Below, piece after piece: positions 17,406 through 26,590 of a DNA stretch of 64,000 bases; the stretch's first letter is position 1, and each line of letters starts with the position of its first letter. Both the position numbers and the translations under genes were made by a program. This stretch comes from Candidatus Gastranaerophilales bacterium (GTDB lineage Bacteria > Cyanobacteriota > Vampirovibrionia > Gastranaerophilales > Gastranaerophilaceae). A model generated the notes under the pieces. That model searched no databases, was not told the origin of the DNA, and saw nothing but the letters and a program-made list of their open reading frames with translations. The stretch covers positions 1 to 64,000 of the forward strand of contig CALVBU010000001.1 in the NCBI GenBank assembly GCA_944325875.1, in the 5' to 3' direction.

Positions 17406-18926
17406 TTATACTCTTTTTTTGAATTTTATGTCTGTATCAAATAGTGTATCTTTGTAATATTTAATGTCTTGAGATGGAAGTTGATAGTGATCTTTTACGG
17501 CATCTTTTTTGACGAATACTCCAAATCTTTTTCCTTCATATACGTTCACCCATGACTTGGATTCTTTTAGAACCCCATATACAGGATAATCATTCTCAAG
17601 TATCATTATATCAGGTGGATATTTAACAAGAACTTCATTCCAATAAGGCATGACAAGATAGAATTTTTTCAAAAGTGGAACCATGCCTTCATAATAAACT
17701 TCTTCATATCTTCCATCCATATAAATAAGATTGTTTGGATAGAGTTTATATGCAACATAGCTGCCTAACCCAAAATTAACAAGTATCTTCCCTTTTAAAT
17801 TGTTGATTTTTACGAATTCAACTTCTTTAACAGGGTACGCTTCAAAATTTACCGGAATAGAAATATCTTTTATTAGAAGTGAAAATATTGTCATTATAAG
17901 TAATACCGAATATAATACGCGATTTTTCCATTCTGGGAATTTTATTTTACTAATTATCTTATAAAAATCTTCATAACCGAATATAGTACCTGTGATTACA
18001 AAGAAAGGCAGCAATTTTACCTTTGTAAATCCTAAGTATAATGTAGCAAAAAGAATAATATATTTTGTTTTGTCTAAATTGTTCCACCAATCTACAACAG
18101 ACTGAGCTTTATTTTTTATCAATGTAATTGTCTCAATACCTAAAATGCTTAGCATAAATAGCTTAAATGGAATAAAGCTAAATATATTTATTTTTTCAAA
18201 TATTCCCCACCACTCAGCAACGTCTGGCCTTTTCATTGTATTTGCCATTAATAAGAATTTGATATAATCAAATCCCCAAGGGTTTATTATTAGAAGAGGC
18301 GTTGATATTAAAAATGTTATTATATATTTTTTTATAGGTTTTCTATTCAGAAATTCTCCAATAATGTATAGGAGAATTAGTCCTATTCCAGAAACTACTC
18401 CCCCATGGAGATTGTTCCATATAATAGTAATTAATGGTATTACAAAAAGTGGTTTGTTATTGCCTTTTCTCGCAATTTCTAATATGTATAAGAATACAGA
18501 GAATAATAAAAACGAGAATAGATGACATCTTACCGGATTATTAAAGTTTTCAGCTACTGCAATAATTGGAAAAATATAAAAAATTATATTGTATGGCAGA
18601 GTATTTGTTCGTAGTTTTATAATTCTGCTTATTACAAAGAATATTCCAAAATACAGAATACTTTCCAACACAATTAAACTAAATGGTCCAAATAGTTTTA
18701 AAAATAGATAGAATACAACCCCTGAGCCCCATTCATGGTCATACCAGGTATGTACTGGTGTATAAGAAAGAAAATCTGATTTTAAAACTCCTCCTCCATC
18801 TATAACTCCCATGCCCGCAATTAATCTTGCCCATAAATCGTAATCATAGTGAAATGAATTTGTGCATATTGCAAAAATTAATAAAAAAAGAGTTAAATAA
18901 AATAATAAAGCTTTCCCCATATCCAT
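17406..18926 (-). CDS. Polytopic membrane protein, GT-C glycosyltransferase-like
   Basis: A 506-residue protein with roughly ten hydrophobic helices and a C-terminal soluble domain of about 130 residues. Near the N-terminus, HYDYDLWARLIAGMGVIDGG resembles the acidic loop of GT-C enzymes that use lipid-linked sugars, and the C-terminal domain carries YMDGRYEEVYYEGM. By architecture it may transfer a sugar to an envelope glycan or protein, but I cannot name the substrate. Two possible ATG starts (18926 and 18920) lie 6 bp apart and neither has a clear ribosome site. Confidence 0.7.
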   Translation of the reverse strand: MDMGKALLFYLTLFLLIFAICTNSFHYDYDLWARLIAGMGVIDGGGVLKSDFLSYTPVHTWYDHEWGSGVVFYLFLKLFGPFSLIVLESILYFGIFFVISRIIKLRTNTLPYNIIFYIFPIIAVAENFNNPVRCHLFSFLLFSVFLYILEIARKGNNKPLFVIPLITIIWNNLHGGVVSGIGLILLYIIGEFLNRKPIKKYIITFLISTPLLIINPWGFDYIKFLLMANTMKRPDVAEWWGIFEKINIFSFIPFKLFMLSILGIETITLIKNKAQSVVDWWNNLDKTKYIILFATLYLGFTKVKLLPFFVITGTIFGYEDFYKIISKIKFPEWKNRVLYSVLLIMTIFSLLIKDISIPVNFEAYPVKEVEFVKINNLKGKILVNFGLGSYVAYKLYPNNLIYMDGRYEEVYYEGMVPLLKKFYLVMPYWNEVLVKYPPDIMILENDYPVYGVLKESKSWVNVYEGKRFGVFVKKDAVKDHYQLPSQDIKYYKDTLFDTDIKFKKRV

Positions 18927-18945
18927 ACAAAAATTTTAACATAAA

Positions 18946-18970
18946 AAAATCCGCCTTTGAAGCGGATTTT
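18946..18970 (-). terminator. Terminator downstream of the HEAT-like gene
   Basis: Stem AAAATCCGC / GCGGATTTT around a 7-nt loop, with a T-run on the minus strand. Confidence 0.85.
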
Positions 18971-18992
18971 AAACTAATAATAACTAGAGAAA

Positions 18993-19277
18993 CTATGCAG
19001 CAATTTCACCTTTAATTTCTCTAATAAGATATTCAGCAACCCATTCAAAATCTTTATTTTCATGAGCAGCTTTTTCTAAATATTTAATAGAAGCATCACC
19101 AATTCTTATCAAAGTCATAGCAACAACACCTCTTTTAATGCCTCTTACAACTTGTAATTGATCTACTAATTGAGGTAGAGCTTCTGTTCCAATGTTTACA
19201 AGTTTGTTTTCAAGTTCATTTTTTGTTGTGTTGTCTGCATTTTCTAATTTTGTAAGAATTTCATTAACTGTATCCAT
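18993..19277 (-). CDS. Small HEAT-repeat-like protein (94 aa)
   Basis: A 94-residue all-helical protein. The segment NIGTEALPQLVDQL and the following VAMTLIRIGDASIKYLEKAA look like two HEAT-like helical hairpins, as in scaffold or lyase-like repeat proteins. The start at 19277 is chosen because the upstream in-frame ATG at 19289 is inside the GGAG ribosome site. It is monocistronic with its own terminator. Function is unknown. Confidence 0.75.
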   Translation of the reverse strand: MDTVNEILTKLENADNTTKNELENKLVNIGTEALPQLVDQLQVVRGIKRGVVAMTLIRIGDASIKYLEKAAHENKDFEWVAEYLIREIKGEIAA

Positions 19278-19383
19278 GATGATCTCCATTTATTTTTCTA
19301 ACCTATGTTATTATTATAATTCAAAAGATACACTAATCGTGATTTCCTTACATAATCTTTATATCGTATTAAGATTAAACGAA

Positions 19384-19406
19384 AACTCCCGCTATAAGCG
19401 GGAGTT
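19384..19406 (-). terminator. Terminator of the 661-aa gene
   Basis: Stem AACTCCCGC (19384-19392) / GCGGGAGTT (19398-19406) followed on the minus strand by TTTTCGTTT. Confidence 0.8.
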
Positions 19407-19410
19407 AAAC

Positions 19411-21396
19411 TTATGCTTCAAACATTTTAAAGTTTCGCTCAACGTTTTTGTCCATTACCGATTTTATTGAGTCGTATTCTGTTTGTAATGAATTATGTTC
19501 AGTATCTATATTTTTAAGTTCAATGTCATATCTTTTATCTTTTGCTTGAATTTTCTGCATAGCTTTGTTGTATTCAGCTTCAGCTTTTGTTATATCAACT
19601 TGGATTGAAGATTCTGTGATATCACTACAATTTGTGTACATTGTAGATACCCATTCATCATCGTCATTTACCTGTTCCATTGATACCAAACCACTTTCTA
19701 AAGCATATTGTAGCCATTCTTGACTAGATGCAAGGCCTTTCTCAATGGTTGTATATCCACCTTCAAGCATTCTTTCAAAAAGGTTTGTGTACCATTTTGC
19801 TTTTGCTTCACCATCTGAACCTGGATCATTTACGTCTACCCAAGTGTACTTAGGTGTACCAAATTGATCCATCATTTTTTCGCAAAGATATACATCAATT
19901 ACAGCTTGGAAGTTACAATAGTATTCATTTGTTACATCTTGACCATTAACGGTATCTTCAACTTGGACATATTCTCCGGCAACTCCGCCTTCTGTTCCAT
20001 CAAGTGCAGTTGTTGGGAAGTATGGAGCATTAGTTCTGCCTTTAGATGGGTCACCATCAATGTAGTCACCATATAGAATCCACTCCATGTCATCCAATTT
20101 CTCGTAGTATTTTGCGCCAACATCTTGTCCGTAGATAAATTGTGATAACTGACGAGATTTTTCATAATATTTATCTCTAGCCGCATCAACTGCTTGATTT
20201 CCAGATCCAAATTTATCTCTATCAAGAGCTCCAAATATACCACTTTGGAAGTATTGATACATTTGTTTCATTGCAGCTGCAACATCGTCTTCAGTAAGTT
20301 CGACCTGAACAATTTCAGTCCATTCTGAACCATCTCCAGTTAAATCTGCAGTTCCATCCTGAGATGGTAATAATTCTTCTGGGTCTTTATCTTTTGGCCA
20401 AGTAATTGTATGATTTATTTGGTCAACTATTGCTCCTGCATTTATGTAATCTTGTAAAGAACCTCTGTTAGGGGCAGGTGTTGTTGTTTCATCAGTTATT
20501 TGTCCAGCTTGCATTTTGAGATATTCTTCCATTTGAGCTGCAAAGACTTTTGAATTGTCTTCATCAAGCGAACCTTTAATTTTATTCCATATCTCTTGCA
20601 TTGATTTTTGATAGTTTTTATAGTTTCCTGTATCAGCACCACCAGCGCCTATAAGGTCTTTGTATATGTCTTGATATTGTTTTCCTGAATTATCTGTTGT
20701 TTCATATACAAAAGTTTTCATATAGTCTTTTATGGCTGCAGTATATGCATTATCAGCATCCTGATATTCTTTTAGTAATTTTGAATAAACGCCATATTCT
20801 ACTGATGTTTTAGATTTTTCGTAGCCGTAGTGCAAACCTGAAACCCTTATTACTTCAGGTTTAGGATTTGCTTCAGTCGCAGGGATATATTCATATACCA
20901 TATCCCCTTCCCAAATTCTTTGCATATCTTTATCAAATGCATATACTTGGTCTTGTTCAAAGTATGTTGTTGTTTTTTCAAGACCATATGATTTTAAAAA
21001 TTCTTCAAGCGCTTTTGCATTTAGGCCTTCAGTATCGCCTTCTTCGATTTCTTTGTCTTCTAATGCTTTTTGGAAAGCTTCTTGATATCTTGCTGTGTCT
21101 AATTCTGAAACTAATAATTCGCCAGATTTATTTACAAGACCATATTGGTTATTTTGTGGACTATATGCTGTTAAGCTGTTAAATGTTAAATCTTGATATT
21201 GTTTTTCACCAAGAAGGTTATAATTGCTCATCATTAATTGAGTCTTATTTAAAGCAGCAATATATTCATCACTGACCTTAGAACTTTCGTTCGTAAGGCG
21301 CATCTTGGCGTTGTTAATGAGTTGTGATCTAAGCTCATTATCAGCCATACGTGATGTGATAGATAATAATCTAGCTTGTGATGCTGCCAGTCCCAT
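19411..21396 (-). CDS. MGLAASQARLL-family protein, putative exported filament-type protein
   Basis: A 661-residue protein. The N-terminal about 70 residues (MGLAASQARLLSITSRMAD, then a heptad-like helix to about 80) and the C-terminal about 65 residues (AEYNKAMQKIQAKDKRYDIE, ending KNVERNFKMFEA) are homologous to the gene at 48791-50821. The 500-residue acidic middle is unrelated to that paralogue. There is no signal peptide or membrane helix. Conserved helical ends with a variable middle are what flagellar/type III exported axial proteins look like, so export by such a system is inferred. A near-perfect sigma-28-type promoter lies at 21452-21479. The gene is monocistronic with its own terminator. 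No database family is recognised. Confidence 0.75.
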   Translation of the reverse strand: MGLAASQARLLSITSRMADNELRSQLINNAKMRLTNESSKVSDEYIAALNKTQLMMSNYNLLGEKQYQDLTFNSLTAYSPQNNQYGLVNKSGELLVSELDTARYQEAFQKALEDKEIEEGDTEGLNAKALEEFLKSYGLEKTTTYFEQDQVYAFDKDMQRIWEGDMVYEYIPATEANPKPEVIRVSGLHYGYEKSKTSVEYGVYSKLLKEYQDADNAYTAAIKDYMKTFVYETTDNSGKQYQDIYKDLIGAGGADTGNYKNYQKSMQEIWNKIKGSLDEDNSKVFAAQMEEYLKMQAGQITDETTTPAPNRGSLQDYINAGAIVDQINHTITWPKDKDPEELLPSQDGTADLTGDGSEWTEIVQVELTEDDVAAAMKQMYQYFQSGIFGALDRDKFGSGNQAVDAARDKYYEKSRQLSQFIYGQDVGAKYYEKLDDMEWILYGDYIDGDPSKGRTNAPYFPTTALDGTEGGVAGEYVQVEDTVNGQDVTNEYYCNFQAVIDVYLCEKMMDQFGTPKYTWVDVNDPGSDGEAKAKWYTNLFERMLEGGYTTIEKGLASSQEWLQYALESGLVSMEQVNDDDEWVSTMYTNCSDITESSIQVDITKAEAEYNKAMQKIQAKDKRYDIELKNIDTEHNSLQTEYDSIKSVMDKNVERNFKMFEA

Positions 21397-21451
21397 AGTT
21401 TACGTACTTTTTCCTTTCAATTTTTCGTATCGTAATATATTCTTGCTATGG

Positions 21452-21479
21452 TTATCGGCTTTTTAGTACATTTTCTTTA
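21452..21479 (-). promoter_or_regulatory. Sigma-28-like promoter
   Basis: On the minus strand TAAA (21479-21476), 16 bp, then GCCGATAA (21459-21452), 55 bp before the ATG at 21396. This fits the FliA/SigD consensus except for one extra spacer base, which also occurs at 30239 and 48728. Confidence 0.7.
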
Positions 21480-21501
21480 AATTATTATTACCTTTTTTAA
21501 C

Positions 21502-21516
21502 AATTTGTTACAAATT
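21502..21516 (-). promoter_or_regulatory. 15-bp palindrome upstream of the sigma-28-like promoter
   Basis: On the minus strand AATTTGTAACAAATT, with 7-bp arms around one base. It overlaps the stop codon of the preceding gene and lies 22 bp upstream of the TAAA box. An identical sequence sits at the same distance at 48691-48705. Candidate operator. Confidence 0.5.
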
Positions 21517-22545
21517 TTTTAAAGCTTTTTGAAGACGGATTAAACTTTTTTTGGATGTTCCAATACCGCAAAGGAGCATTGTAGATTTATCATTTGTAAT
21601 TTCATCTTCGATGTTTTCTTTTTCATATAAATATTCAGAAAGTTCATAACCTGAATATTTATGGTGTTTTACTAGAATCTTAGTCGGATCATCGCCATAA
21701 AACTCACAGTTGGGGCAATTTTGTTTTAATTCATTAATACTTGAAATTAGTAATTCTAGAGCTTTTTTACCACGTTTTGAATTAAGATAATTTATATTAG
21801 CCTCTATAGAAGCTAACAAAGGGTATGAAGGCGATGTTGTATTAATTAATTTAAGAGATTCTCTAATATTAATATCACAATTACAGTGTAGTAAAGCTGT
21901 CGGATTAAGTCCTCCTGCAGTTTTATGTAATGATTGGATTGTAAAATCAGCTATATTAACTGCACTTTGAGGTAGGTTGTCTGAAAAAGGATATAAGGCC
22001 CCATGCGCTTCATCGACAATTAAGTAAGTTCCGTATTTATTGCATAAAGCCTTAATTGCTTTTACATCAGATACAATACCTTCATAAGTTGGCGATGTTA
22101 TAATTAGTGCTTTGATGTTTTGATTTTGTAAAATCTTTTCAATTTTATCTGGATCTATATCTAAAGGAATACCCCATTCTGGAGATATTTCCAATTCATA
22201 ATAGACTGGAGACCCTCCTGCAAGTTTTACAGCGTTTTTATGGCAAGGATGAGAATTTTTCCATAACAAAACTTTATCATTGTTATTTACACATGCAAGA
22301 ATTGCAGATATTACACCACTGGTAGAGCCGTTTGTTAGAAATAAAGTCGATTTCGTTCCATATATCTTTGAGGCTTGAGCCTCGGCTTTTAAAAGTGCTT
22401 CTTGCGGATTATAAATATCTGTTTCAGATATATCATACTTATAAAAGTTTCTAAGTTTATGAAATAAAAAAGACTTTTGGGCATGCGACGGCGTTGTAAA
22501 AAGCGTTTTTGCACATTTTTTACGTAAGATTTGTATAAGACTCAT
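21508..22545 (-). CDS. Orn/Lys/Arg-decarboxylase-fold PLP enzyme, short form
   Basis: A 345-residue fold-type I PLP enzyme resembling the large domain of the ornithine/lysine/arginine decarboxylase family. Seen: TNGSTSGVISAILACVNNND, NSHPCHKNAV, ITSPTYEGIVSDVKAI, VDEAHGALYPFS and the PLP-Lys block SLHKTAGGLN. It is shorter than the usual 470-490 residues and lacks most of the C-terminal domain of SpeA-like decarboxylases, so the reaction is uncertain. It follows the PilZ gene by 2 bp and is presumably co-transcribed with it. Confidence 0.8.
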   Translation of the reverse strand: MSLIQILRKKCAKTLFTTPSHAQKSFLFHKLRNFYKYDISETDIYNPQEALLKAEAQASKIYGTKSTLFLTNGSTSGVISAILACVNNNDKVLLWKNSHPCHKNAVKLAGGSPVYYELEISPEWGIPLDIDPDKIEKILQNQNIKALIITSPTYEGIVSDVKAIKALCNKYGTYLIVDEAHGALYPFSDNLPQSAVNIADFTIQSLHKTAGGLNPTALLHCNCDINIRESLKLINTTSPSYPLLASIEANINYLNSKRGKKALELLISSINELKQNCPNCEFYGDDPTKILVKHHKYSGYELSEYLYEKENIEDEITNDKSTMLLCGIGTSKKSLIRLQKALKNL

Positions 22546-22547
22546 AA

Positions 22548-23138
22548 CTATTTATTTTTAATTTCTATACTTCTTTTTGTACAATACTGAATTAGAGTCA
22601 TTTTGTCTCTATTAGCGTCGTATGCAAAACGCCCAGAATGGGTATATGTGCCATCATTTCCTTTTTCAATACGAATAGGAATATATCGGCAAGTGACACT
22701 TTGAGCTTCAGATAAAGGCAAAGTAATATAATATTCACCTTCAATATTAACATTAGAATTTGTTCTAAATTTCATACCACCGGCAGAAATATCTAGAGTT
22801 GTAATTGGATATTTATTATCATTTTCTGATAGTTCAAGATCTAAAACATACTTGATACGCGTGTATTGACGTCTTTGTAAAAACTTATGTTTTGCAGGAC
22901 TTGCAATAAGCAAAGTTCTTCCGTTAATGGATTTTGGATAAGAATCAAAATACAATGTACCATTTTTAGTTTCCAAATAAAACTCGCAATAATTACTTCT
23001 TAAAACACCTTTTGGATCATATTCTAACTCAAGTGTAAATCCATCAGTGGTTACATCAGTTATAGTACCTTTATTGGCAAATTTGAAATCTGCCGGAATC
23101 ATTATTACGTGTTGACCTTTTTCTACTAATTCTCTCAT
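22548..23138 (-). CDS. PilZ-domain c-di-GMP-binding protein (YcgR-like)
   Basis: A 196-residue protein with an N-terminal YcgR-like beta domain and a C-terminal PilZ domain. The c-di-GMP contacts are visible: RRQYTR (RxxxR motif, around residue 94) and DISAGGMKF (D/NxSxxG motif, around residue 123). In relatives this domain couples c-di-GMP to flagella, pili or export. GAGGA is the ribosome site. It leads a two-gene operon with the PLP enzyme at 21508. No cyclase or phosphodiesterase for c-di-GMP is in this window. Confidence 0.88.
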   Translation of the reverse strand: MRELVEKGQHVIMIPADFKFANKGTITDVTTDGFTLELEYDPKGVLRSNYCEFYLETKNGTLYFDSYPKSINGRTLLIASPAKHKFLQRRQYTRIKYVLDLELSENDNKYPITTLDISAGGMKFRTNSNVNIEGEYYITLPLSEAQSVTCRYIPIRIEKGNDGTYTHSGRFAYDANRDKMTLIQYCTKRSIEIKNK

Positions 23139-23263
23139 TTCAAAATCCTCTCTTAACTTGCTTTATTATAGCTTAATATTTAAATTTTGTCATCATCTTA
23201 ATATAAGTTATATTGAAATTTTTAAAAATAAGTTTATAATATTTATTATGGAGTTTTTTATTT

Positions 23264-23431
23264 ATGAATGACAGAACTTATTTGCTTGATATAGCTGGAT
23301 TAATTTTGTGCATTATAATGATTAGTGTTGTAGCAATTCTAATTAATATAGGCACAAAAGACCCTAATATTAATTCTGAGAGCCAAAGCTCTGCTCATAT
23401 TGAACTTAATCAACCTGTAAGTTCTTATTAA
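23264..23431 (+). CDS. Small single-pass membrane protein (55 aa)
   Basis: ATG at 23264 after a GGAG ribosome site 10 nt upstream. The 55-residue product has a short N-terminus (MNDRTYLLD), one hydrophobic helix (about 10-30: IAGLILCIIMISVVAILINI) and a polar Ser/Asn/Gln-rich tail, probably outside the membrane. It has no relatives I recognise. The coding case rests on the ribosome site and clear membrane topology. Confidence 0.5.
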   Translation: MNDRTYLLDIAGLILCIIMISVVAILINIGTKDPNINSESQSSAHIELNQPVSSY

Positions 23432-23433
23432 CA

Positions 23434-23578
23434 AAAAGAAAAGCCTCGTCCAAAACCGGCGAGGCAATACTGAGCAATCAGAAGAGTTGAGGATTTACAA
23501 TTATATAGTATCCCTTTGTTCTCTTTAAAACATTACCGAAAATAAGTAATTTATATTTCGTATTTATTCTCCCTGAGT
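23434..23578 (-). ncRNA. Candidate small RNA with its own terminator
   Basis: On the minus strand a TATAAT (23584-23579) precedes about 140 bases without an open frame. They end in the hairpin GCCTCG/CGAGGC (23465-23443) followed by TTTTCTTTTT. The secY terminator lies just upstream (23604-23631), so this hairpin is not needed for secY. No good -35 box is seen and I cannot match it to a known RNA family. Confidence 0.4.
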
Positions 23579-23603
23579 ATTATAATTTAATTGTTTATAG
23601 CAA

Positions 23604-23631
23604 AAAAGCGACCTTTTGATAGGTCGCTTTT
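23604..23631 (-). terminator. secY operon terminator
   Basis: 10-bp stem AAAAGCGACC / GGTCGCTTTT around an 8-nt loop, followed by Ts on the minus strand, 20 bp past the secY stop. Confidence 0.9.
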
Positions 23632-23651
23632 AAATTTTGCATAATTGTGAA

Positions 23652-24986
23652 TTATTCTTTTAAGAAAGATTCATAATTTCTTGCCAGCAAATGAGTCTTA
23701 ACTTGGTTAATTAAGTCTAAAGCTACACCGACCATGATTATTAAGGATGTTGCTCCAATACCTTGCAATGTTTTGATATTTGTAATGTAACTTGCAAAAG
23801 ATGGAACAAGAGCAATAATACCTAATCCAATAGCACCGATAAATGTTGTTTTAGTTAATATTTTATCCAATGCTTCTGCGGTTGGTTTACCAGGTTTTAC
23901 ACCAGGAATTGAAGATCCGTATTTCTTTAGATTTTTAGCGATATCTTTTGGCTGCATATTTGGCATAATAGATGCATAAAAGAATGTCAAACCTACAATC
24001 ATCAAGAAATATAATACATAATATACAATTCCGTCAGGACTCATATAATGAGTAAGATTCATTATAAAATCCTTTGCAGCTTCATTTTTAAAATTCATTT
24101 GCGAAATTAAGCTTAATACGGTTGATGGAAATAATAATATTGCAACCGCAAAGATAATTGGCATTACACCACCCGGATTAAGTTTGAATGGAATAAATGA
24201 GTTCATTCCACCATATACTTTGTTCCCAACTTGACGTTTAGGGTTTACAATAATTACTTTTCTAACAGCTTCTTGCATAATAACAATGAAAATCATTGTA
24301 ACAAAGAAAATTGCAAGTAAAAGTAATAATCCGAGCTGTAGAGATGTACTGTGAGATACCATTTGAGCTGTTCTTCCTGCATAAACCGGAATACCTGAAA
24401 TGATACCCACGAAAATTATCAAAGATCCGCCATTACCGATTCCCTTTTCAGTAATAAGTTCAGAAATCCACATTACAAGCATTGAGCCTGCTGTTAATAC
24501 AGCGACTGAACTAATAAAGAAAAGATTGTGGTTTACACCAGGCATAATTGCACCTGGCAAGTGTCTCATAAATATCATAAATACTAATGATTGAAACACT
24601 GCAAGTACAACGGTAAATATACGCGTATACTGTGATAATTTTCTTCTGCCTGCTTCCCCTTCTTCAGTTTGTAGTTTTTCTAAAGAAGGAATAACTACTG
24701 AAACAAGCTGAACGATAATTGAAGATGTAATGAATGGTCCGATACCTAATGCAAATATAGACACATTACCCAATGCACCGCCTGTAAATAAATCTAAAAA
24801 TCCTATTATATTATTCCCAGATGCAATATTTGCAAATACGGCGTTATTAATACCATATAAAGGTAATTGTGCGCCGAGTCTGAATACAGCAATCATAAGG
24901 AATGTAAATATGATTTTTTGCTTTAATCCAGAAGCCTGCCACATTGACATTAAATCTTCAGTTGAAGGCATTCTCATTTGTGCCAT
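23652..24986 (-). CDS. secY: Protein translocase subunit SecY
   Basis: A 444-residue SecY with ten transmembrane helices, the channel of the general secretion pathway. Seen: the N-terminal helix RLGAQLPLYGIN, FTGGALGNVSIFALGIGPFI (plug/TM2 region), the EEGEAGRRKLSQYTR cytoplasmic loop, the NPKRQVGNKVYGGMNSFIPFKLNPGGVMPIIF region, and the late GLGIIALVPS. Its ATG overlaps the rplO stop (TAATG), as in a coupled operon. Unusually, nothing of the standard downstream set (adk, map, infA, rpmJ) follows; a terminator does. Confidence 0.98.
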   Translation of the reverse strand: MAQMRMPSTEDLMSMWQASGLKQKIIFTFLMIAVFRLGAQLPLYGINNAVFANIASGNNIIGFLDLFTGGALGNVSIFALGIGPFITSSIIVQLVSVVIPSLEKLQTEEGEAGRRKLSQYTRIFTVVLAVFQSLVFMIFMRHLPGAIMPGVNHNLFFISSVAVLTAGSMLVMWISELITEKGIGNGGSLIIFVGIISGIPVYAGRTAQMVSHSTSLQLGLLLLLAIFFVTMIFIVIMQEAVRKVIIVNPKRQVGNKVYGGMNSFIPFKLNPGGVMPIIFAVAILLFPSTVLSLISQMNFKNEAAKDFIMNLTHYMSPDGIVYYVLYFLMIVGLTFFYASIMPNMQPKDIAKNLKKYGSSIPGVKPGKPTAEALDKILTKTTFIGAIGLGIIALVPSFASYITNIKTLQGIGATSLIIMVGVALDLINQVKTHLLARNYESFLKE

Positions 24987-25438
24987 TATACTAACTCAAC
25001 CTTTCCGCCTGCAGCTTCAATTTTAGCTTTAGCTGACGGTGTTACGTAGCTAGCTTTAACTGTGATTGCAGATTTAATTTCACCATTACCAAGAATTCTC
25101 AAACCATCTACTGAAGGATGAGCTTTTCTTGCTTCTTTTAAAGCTTCAATAGAAACTTCTTTCATGCCTAAACCTTCAAGTCTACCAACATTGATAGCTT
25201 CGAAAGTTAATTTTTTATAAACTTGGAAGCCTTTTAATTTAGGCAATCTTCTGTAAGCAGGCATTTGACCACCCTCAAAACCTCTTTTAGAAGCACTTCC
25301 TGAGCGTTGTCCTTCACCATTATGACCACGGCAAGAAGTTTTACCGTGTCCTGATGAACGGCCTCTGCCTACTCTTTTTGATTTATGAGTTGAACCTTCT
25401 GCAGGTCTTAAATCTTCTAATGATACCATTTCTGACAT
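24986..25438 (-). CDS. rplO: 50S ribosomal protein L15
   Basis: A 150-residue L15 with the usual Gly/Arg-rich N-terminus (VGRGRSSGHGKTSCRGHNGE, then FEGGQMPAYRRLPKLKGF) and the C-terminal LGNGEIKSAITVKA. It is an assembly protein of the large subunit. Its stop overlaps the secY start. A 108-bp gap with a nested stem structure separates it from rpmD upstream. Confidence 0.98.
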   Translation of the reverse strand: MSEMVSLEDLRPAEGSTHKSKRVGRGRSSGHGKTSCRGHNGEGQRSGSASKRGFEGGQMPAYRRLPKLKGFQVYKKLTFEAINVGRLEGLGMKEVSIEALKEARKAHPSVDGLRILGNGEIKSAITVKASYVTPSAKAKIEAAGGKVELV

Positions 25439-25463
25439 ATTTATTTTCCTTTTTATTTTGTAT

Positions 25464-25535
25464 GACTGCTCGCCTGTTGTTAACTTCTATGCAAGTTTGT
25501 CATCTCTTGCATTGTTAACCCTCACTTACGCAGTC
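25464..25535 (-). promoter_or_regulatory. Nested stem-loop RNA structure between rpmD and rplO
   Basis: Three nested complementary pairs: GACTGC (25464-25469) with 25530-25535, GTTAAC (25479-25484) with 25514-25519, and TGCAAG (25490-25495) with 25506-25511, closing a 10-nt loop. In ribosomal protein operons such a structure can control translation of the next gene. This is inference from pairing only. Confidence 0.45.
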
Positions 25536-25546
25536 AGCTAACTAAA

Positions 25547-25738
25547 TTAATCAACGATTTGTACAAGGTGTGATACTTTGTTTACCATACCTAAAATTGT
25601 AGGTGAATCATAATGTTCAACTACTTGGTCTTTTTTTGTAAAGCCTAATGCTTTAACAACTTTTCTTTGAGCTTCAGATGCTCCGATTAAACCTCTTACA
25701 AGTTTAATCTTTATTTGTTTATTTCCTGTTTTTGCCAT
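25547..25738 (-). CDS. rpmD: 50S ribosomal protein L30
   Basis: A 63-residue L30: KQIKIKLVRGLIGASEAQRK followed by ALGFTKKDQVVEHYDSPTILGMVNKVSHLVQ. Length and order (S5-L30-L15-SecY) are those of the spc operon. Many cyanobacteria lack rpmD, so its presence is a useful lineage note. The ribosome site AAGGAT precedes the ATG. Confidence 0.96.
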   Translation of the reverse strand: MAKTGNKQIKIKLVRGLIGASEAQRKVVKALGFTKKDQVVEHYDSPTILGMVNKVSHLVQIVD

Positions 25739-25794
25739 AATTTTATCCTTTATTATTATTCTAGTTCAAATTTTAAATACAATTAGAAGCTTGA

Positions 25795-26430
25795 CTAATT
25801 TAAAAGTTCAGCCATTGTTAAATTACGTTTTTTAGCAACTTCGCTGAACGGAGTAAGTCTTTTTAAAGCATCCATAGTAGCGTTAGCAGCATTTAGAGGT
25901 GATTTTGAACCTAATGATTTTGACAAGATGTTACCAATACCAGCAAGTTCAAGTACTGAACGAACAGCACCACCAGCAATAATACCTGTACCTTCTGAAG
26001 CAGGTCTTAACATAACTGCGCCAGCACCAGATTTTCCTGTGATAGGGTGTGGAATAGTTGTTTTGAAAATAGGTACAGTGATAAGATTTTTTCTACCATC
26101 TGCAATAGCTTTTTGAATAGCAATAATAACTTCAGAAGCCTTAGCACAACCTACACCTACTTGTCCTTTTTGGTTACCAACAATAACTATTGCACGGAAG
26201 CTTAATTTTTTACCACCTTTAACAACTTTTGTTACACGGCTGATTTGAACTACTCTTTCAGTCCATTCGCTTTGTGGTTTTTCTTCTGTAGTTTCAATTT
26301 TTTGTTTTCTGCCACGACCTTTTCTGCCTCTTGCAGGTTTTTCGTCAGCTGTTTGTTCTGTTTTAACTTCTTCTGATACTTCAGCAGCTTCAGTTTCAAC
26401 AGTTAATTCTTCTTTGTTTTCTAAATCCAT
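25795..26430 (-). CDS. rpsE: 30S ribosomal protein S5, with acidic N-terminal extension
   Basis: A 211-residue S5. The conserved part starts near residue 55 ([20 protein letters not shown]) and includes [39 protein letters not shown] and [19 protein letters not shown]. The first about 50 residues are a Glu-rich then Arg/Lys-rich tail ([14 protein letters not shown]), longer than the roughly 165-residue standard S5. No rplR or rplF lies upstream: the next gene is a secreted protein, so the spc operon is broken here. The 160-bp gap upstream presumably holds its promoter. Confidence 0.97.
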   Translation of the reverse strand: MDLENKEELTVETEAAEVSEEVKTEQTADEKPARGRKGRGRKQKIETTEEKPQSEWTERVVQISRVTKVVKGGKKLSFRAIVIVGNQKGQVGVGCAKASEVIIAIQKAIADGRKNLITVPIFKTTIPHPITGKSGAGAVMLRPASEGTGIIAGGAVRSVLELAGIGNILSKSLGSKSPLNAANATMDALKRLTPFSEVAKKRNLTMAELLN

Positions 26431-26590
26431 TGATTTTACCTTTCATAATTAAACAATTTGTATCTTTTTATAAATTTGAATACGCCAAAAAACACGCTAA
26501 TATTTTAGCTATTTGAAATCGTATTCGTGAGTAACTTTTCTGACAAATTCAGCCTAACATGAAAATATTGTAAAATCAAGTGGATGTAAA

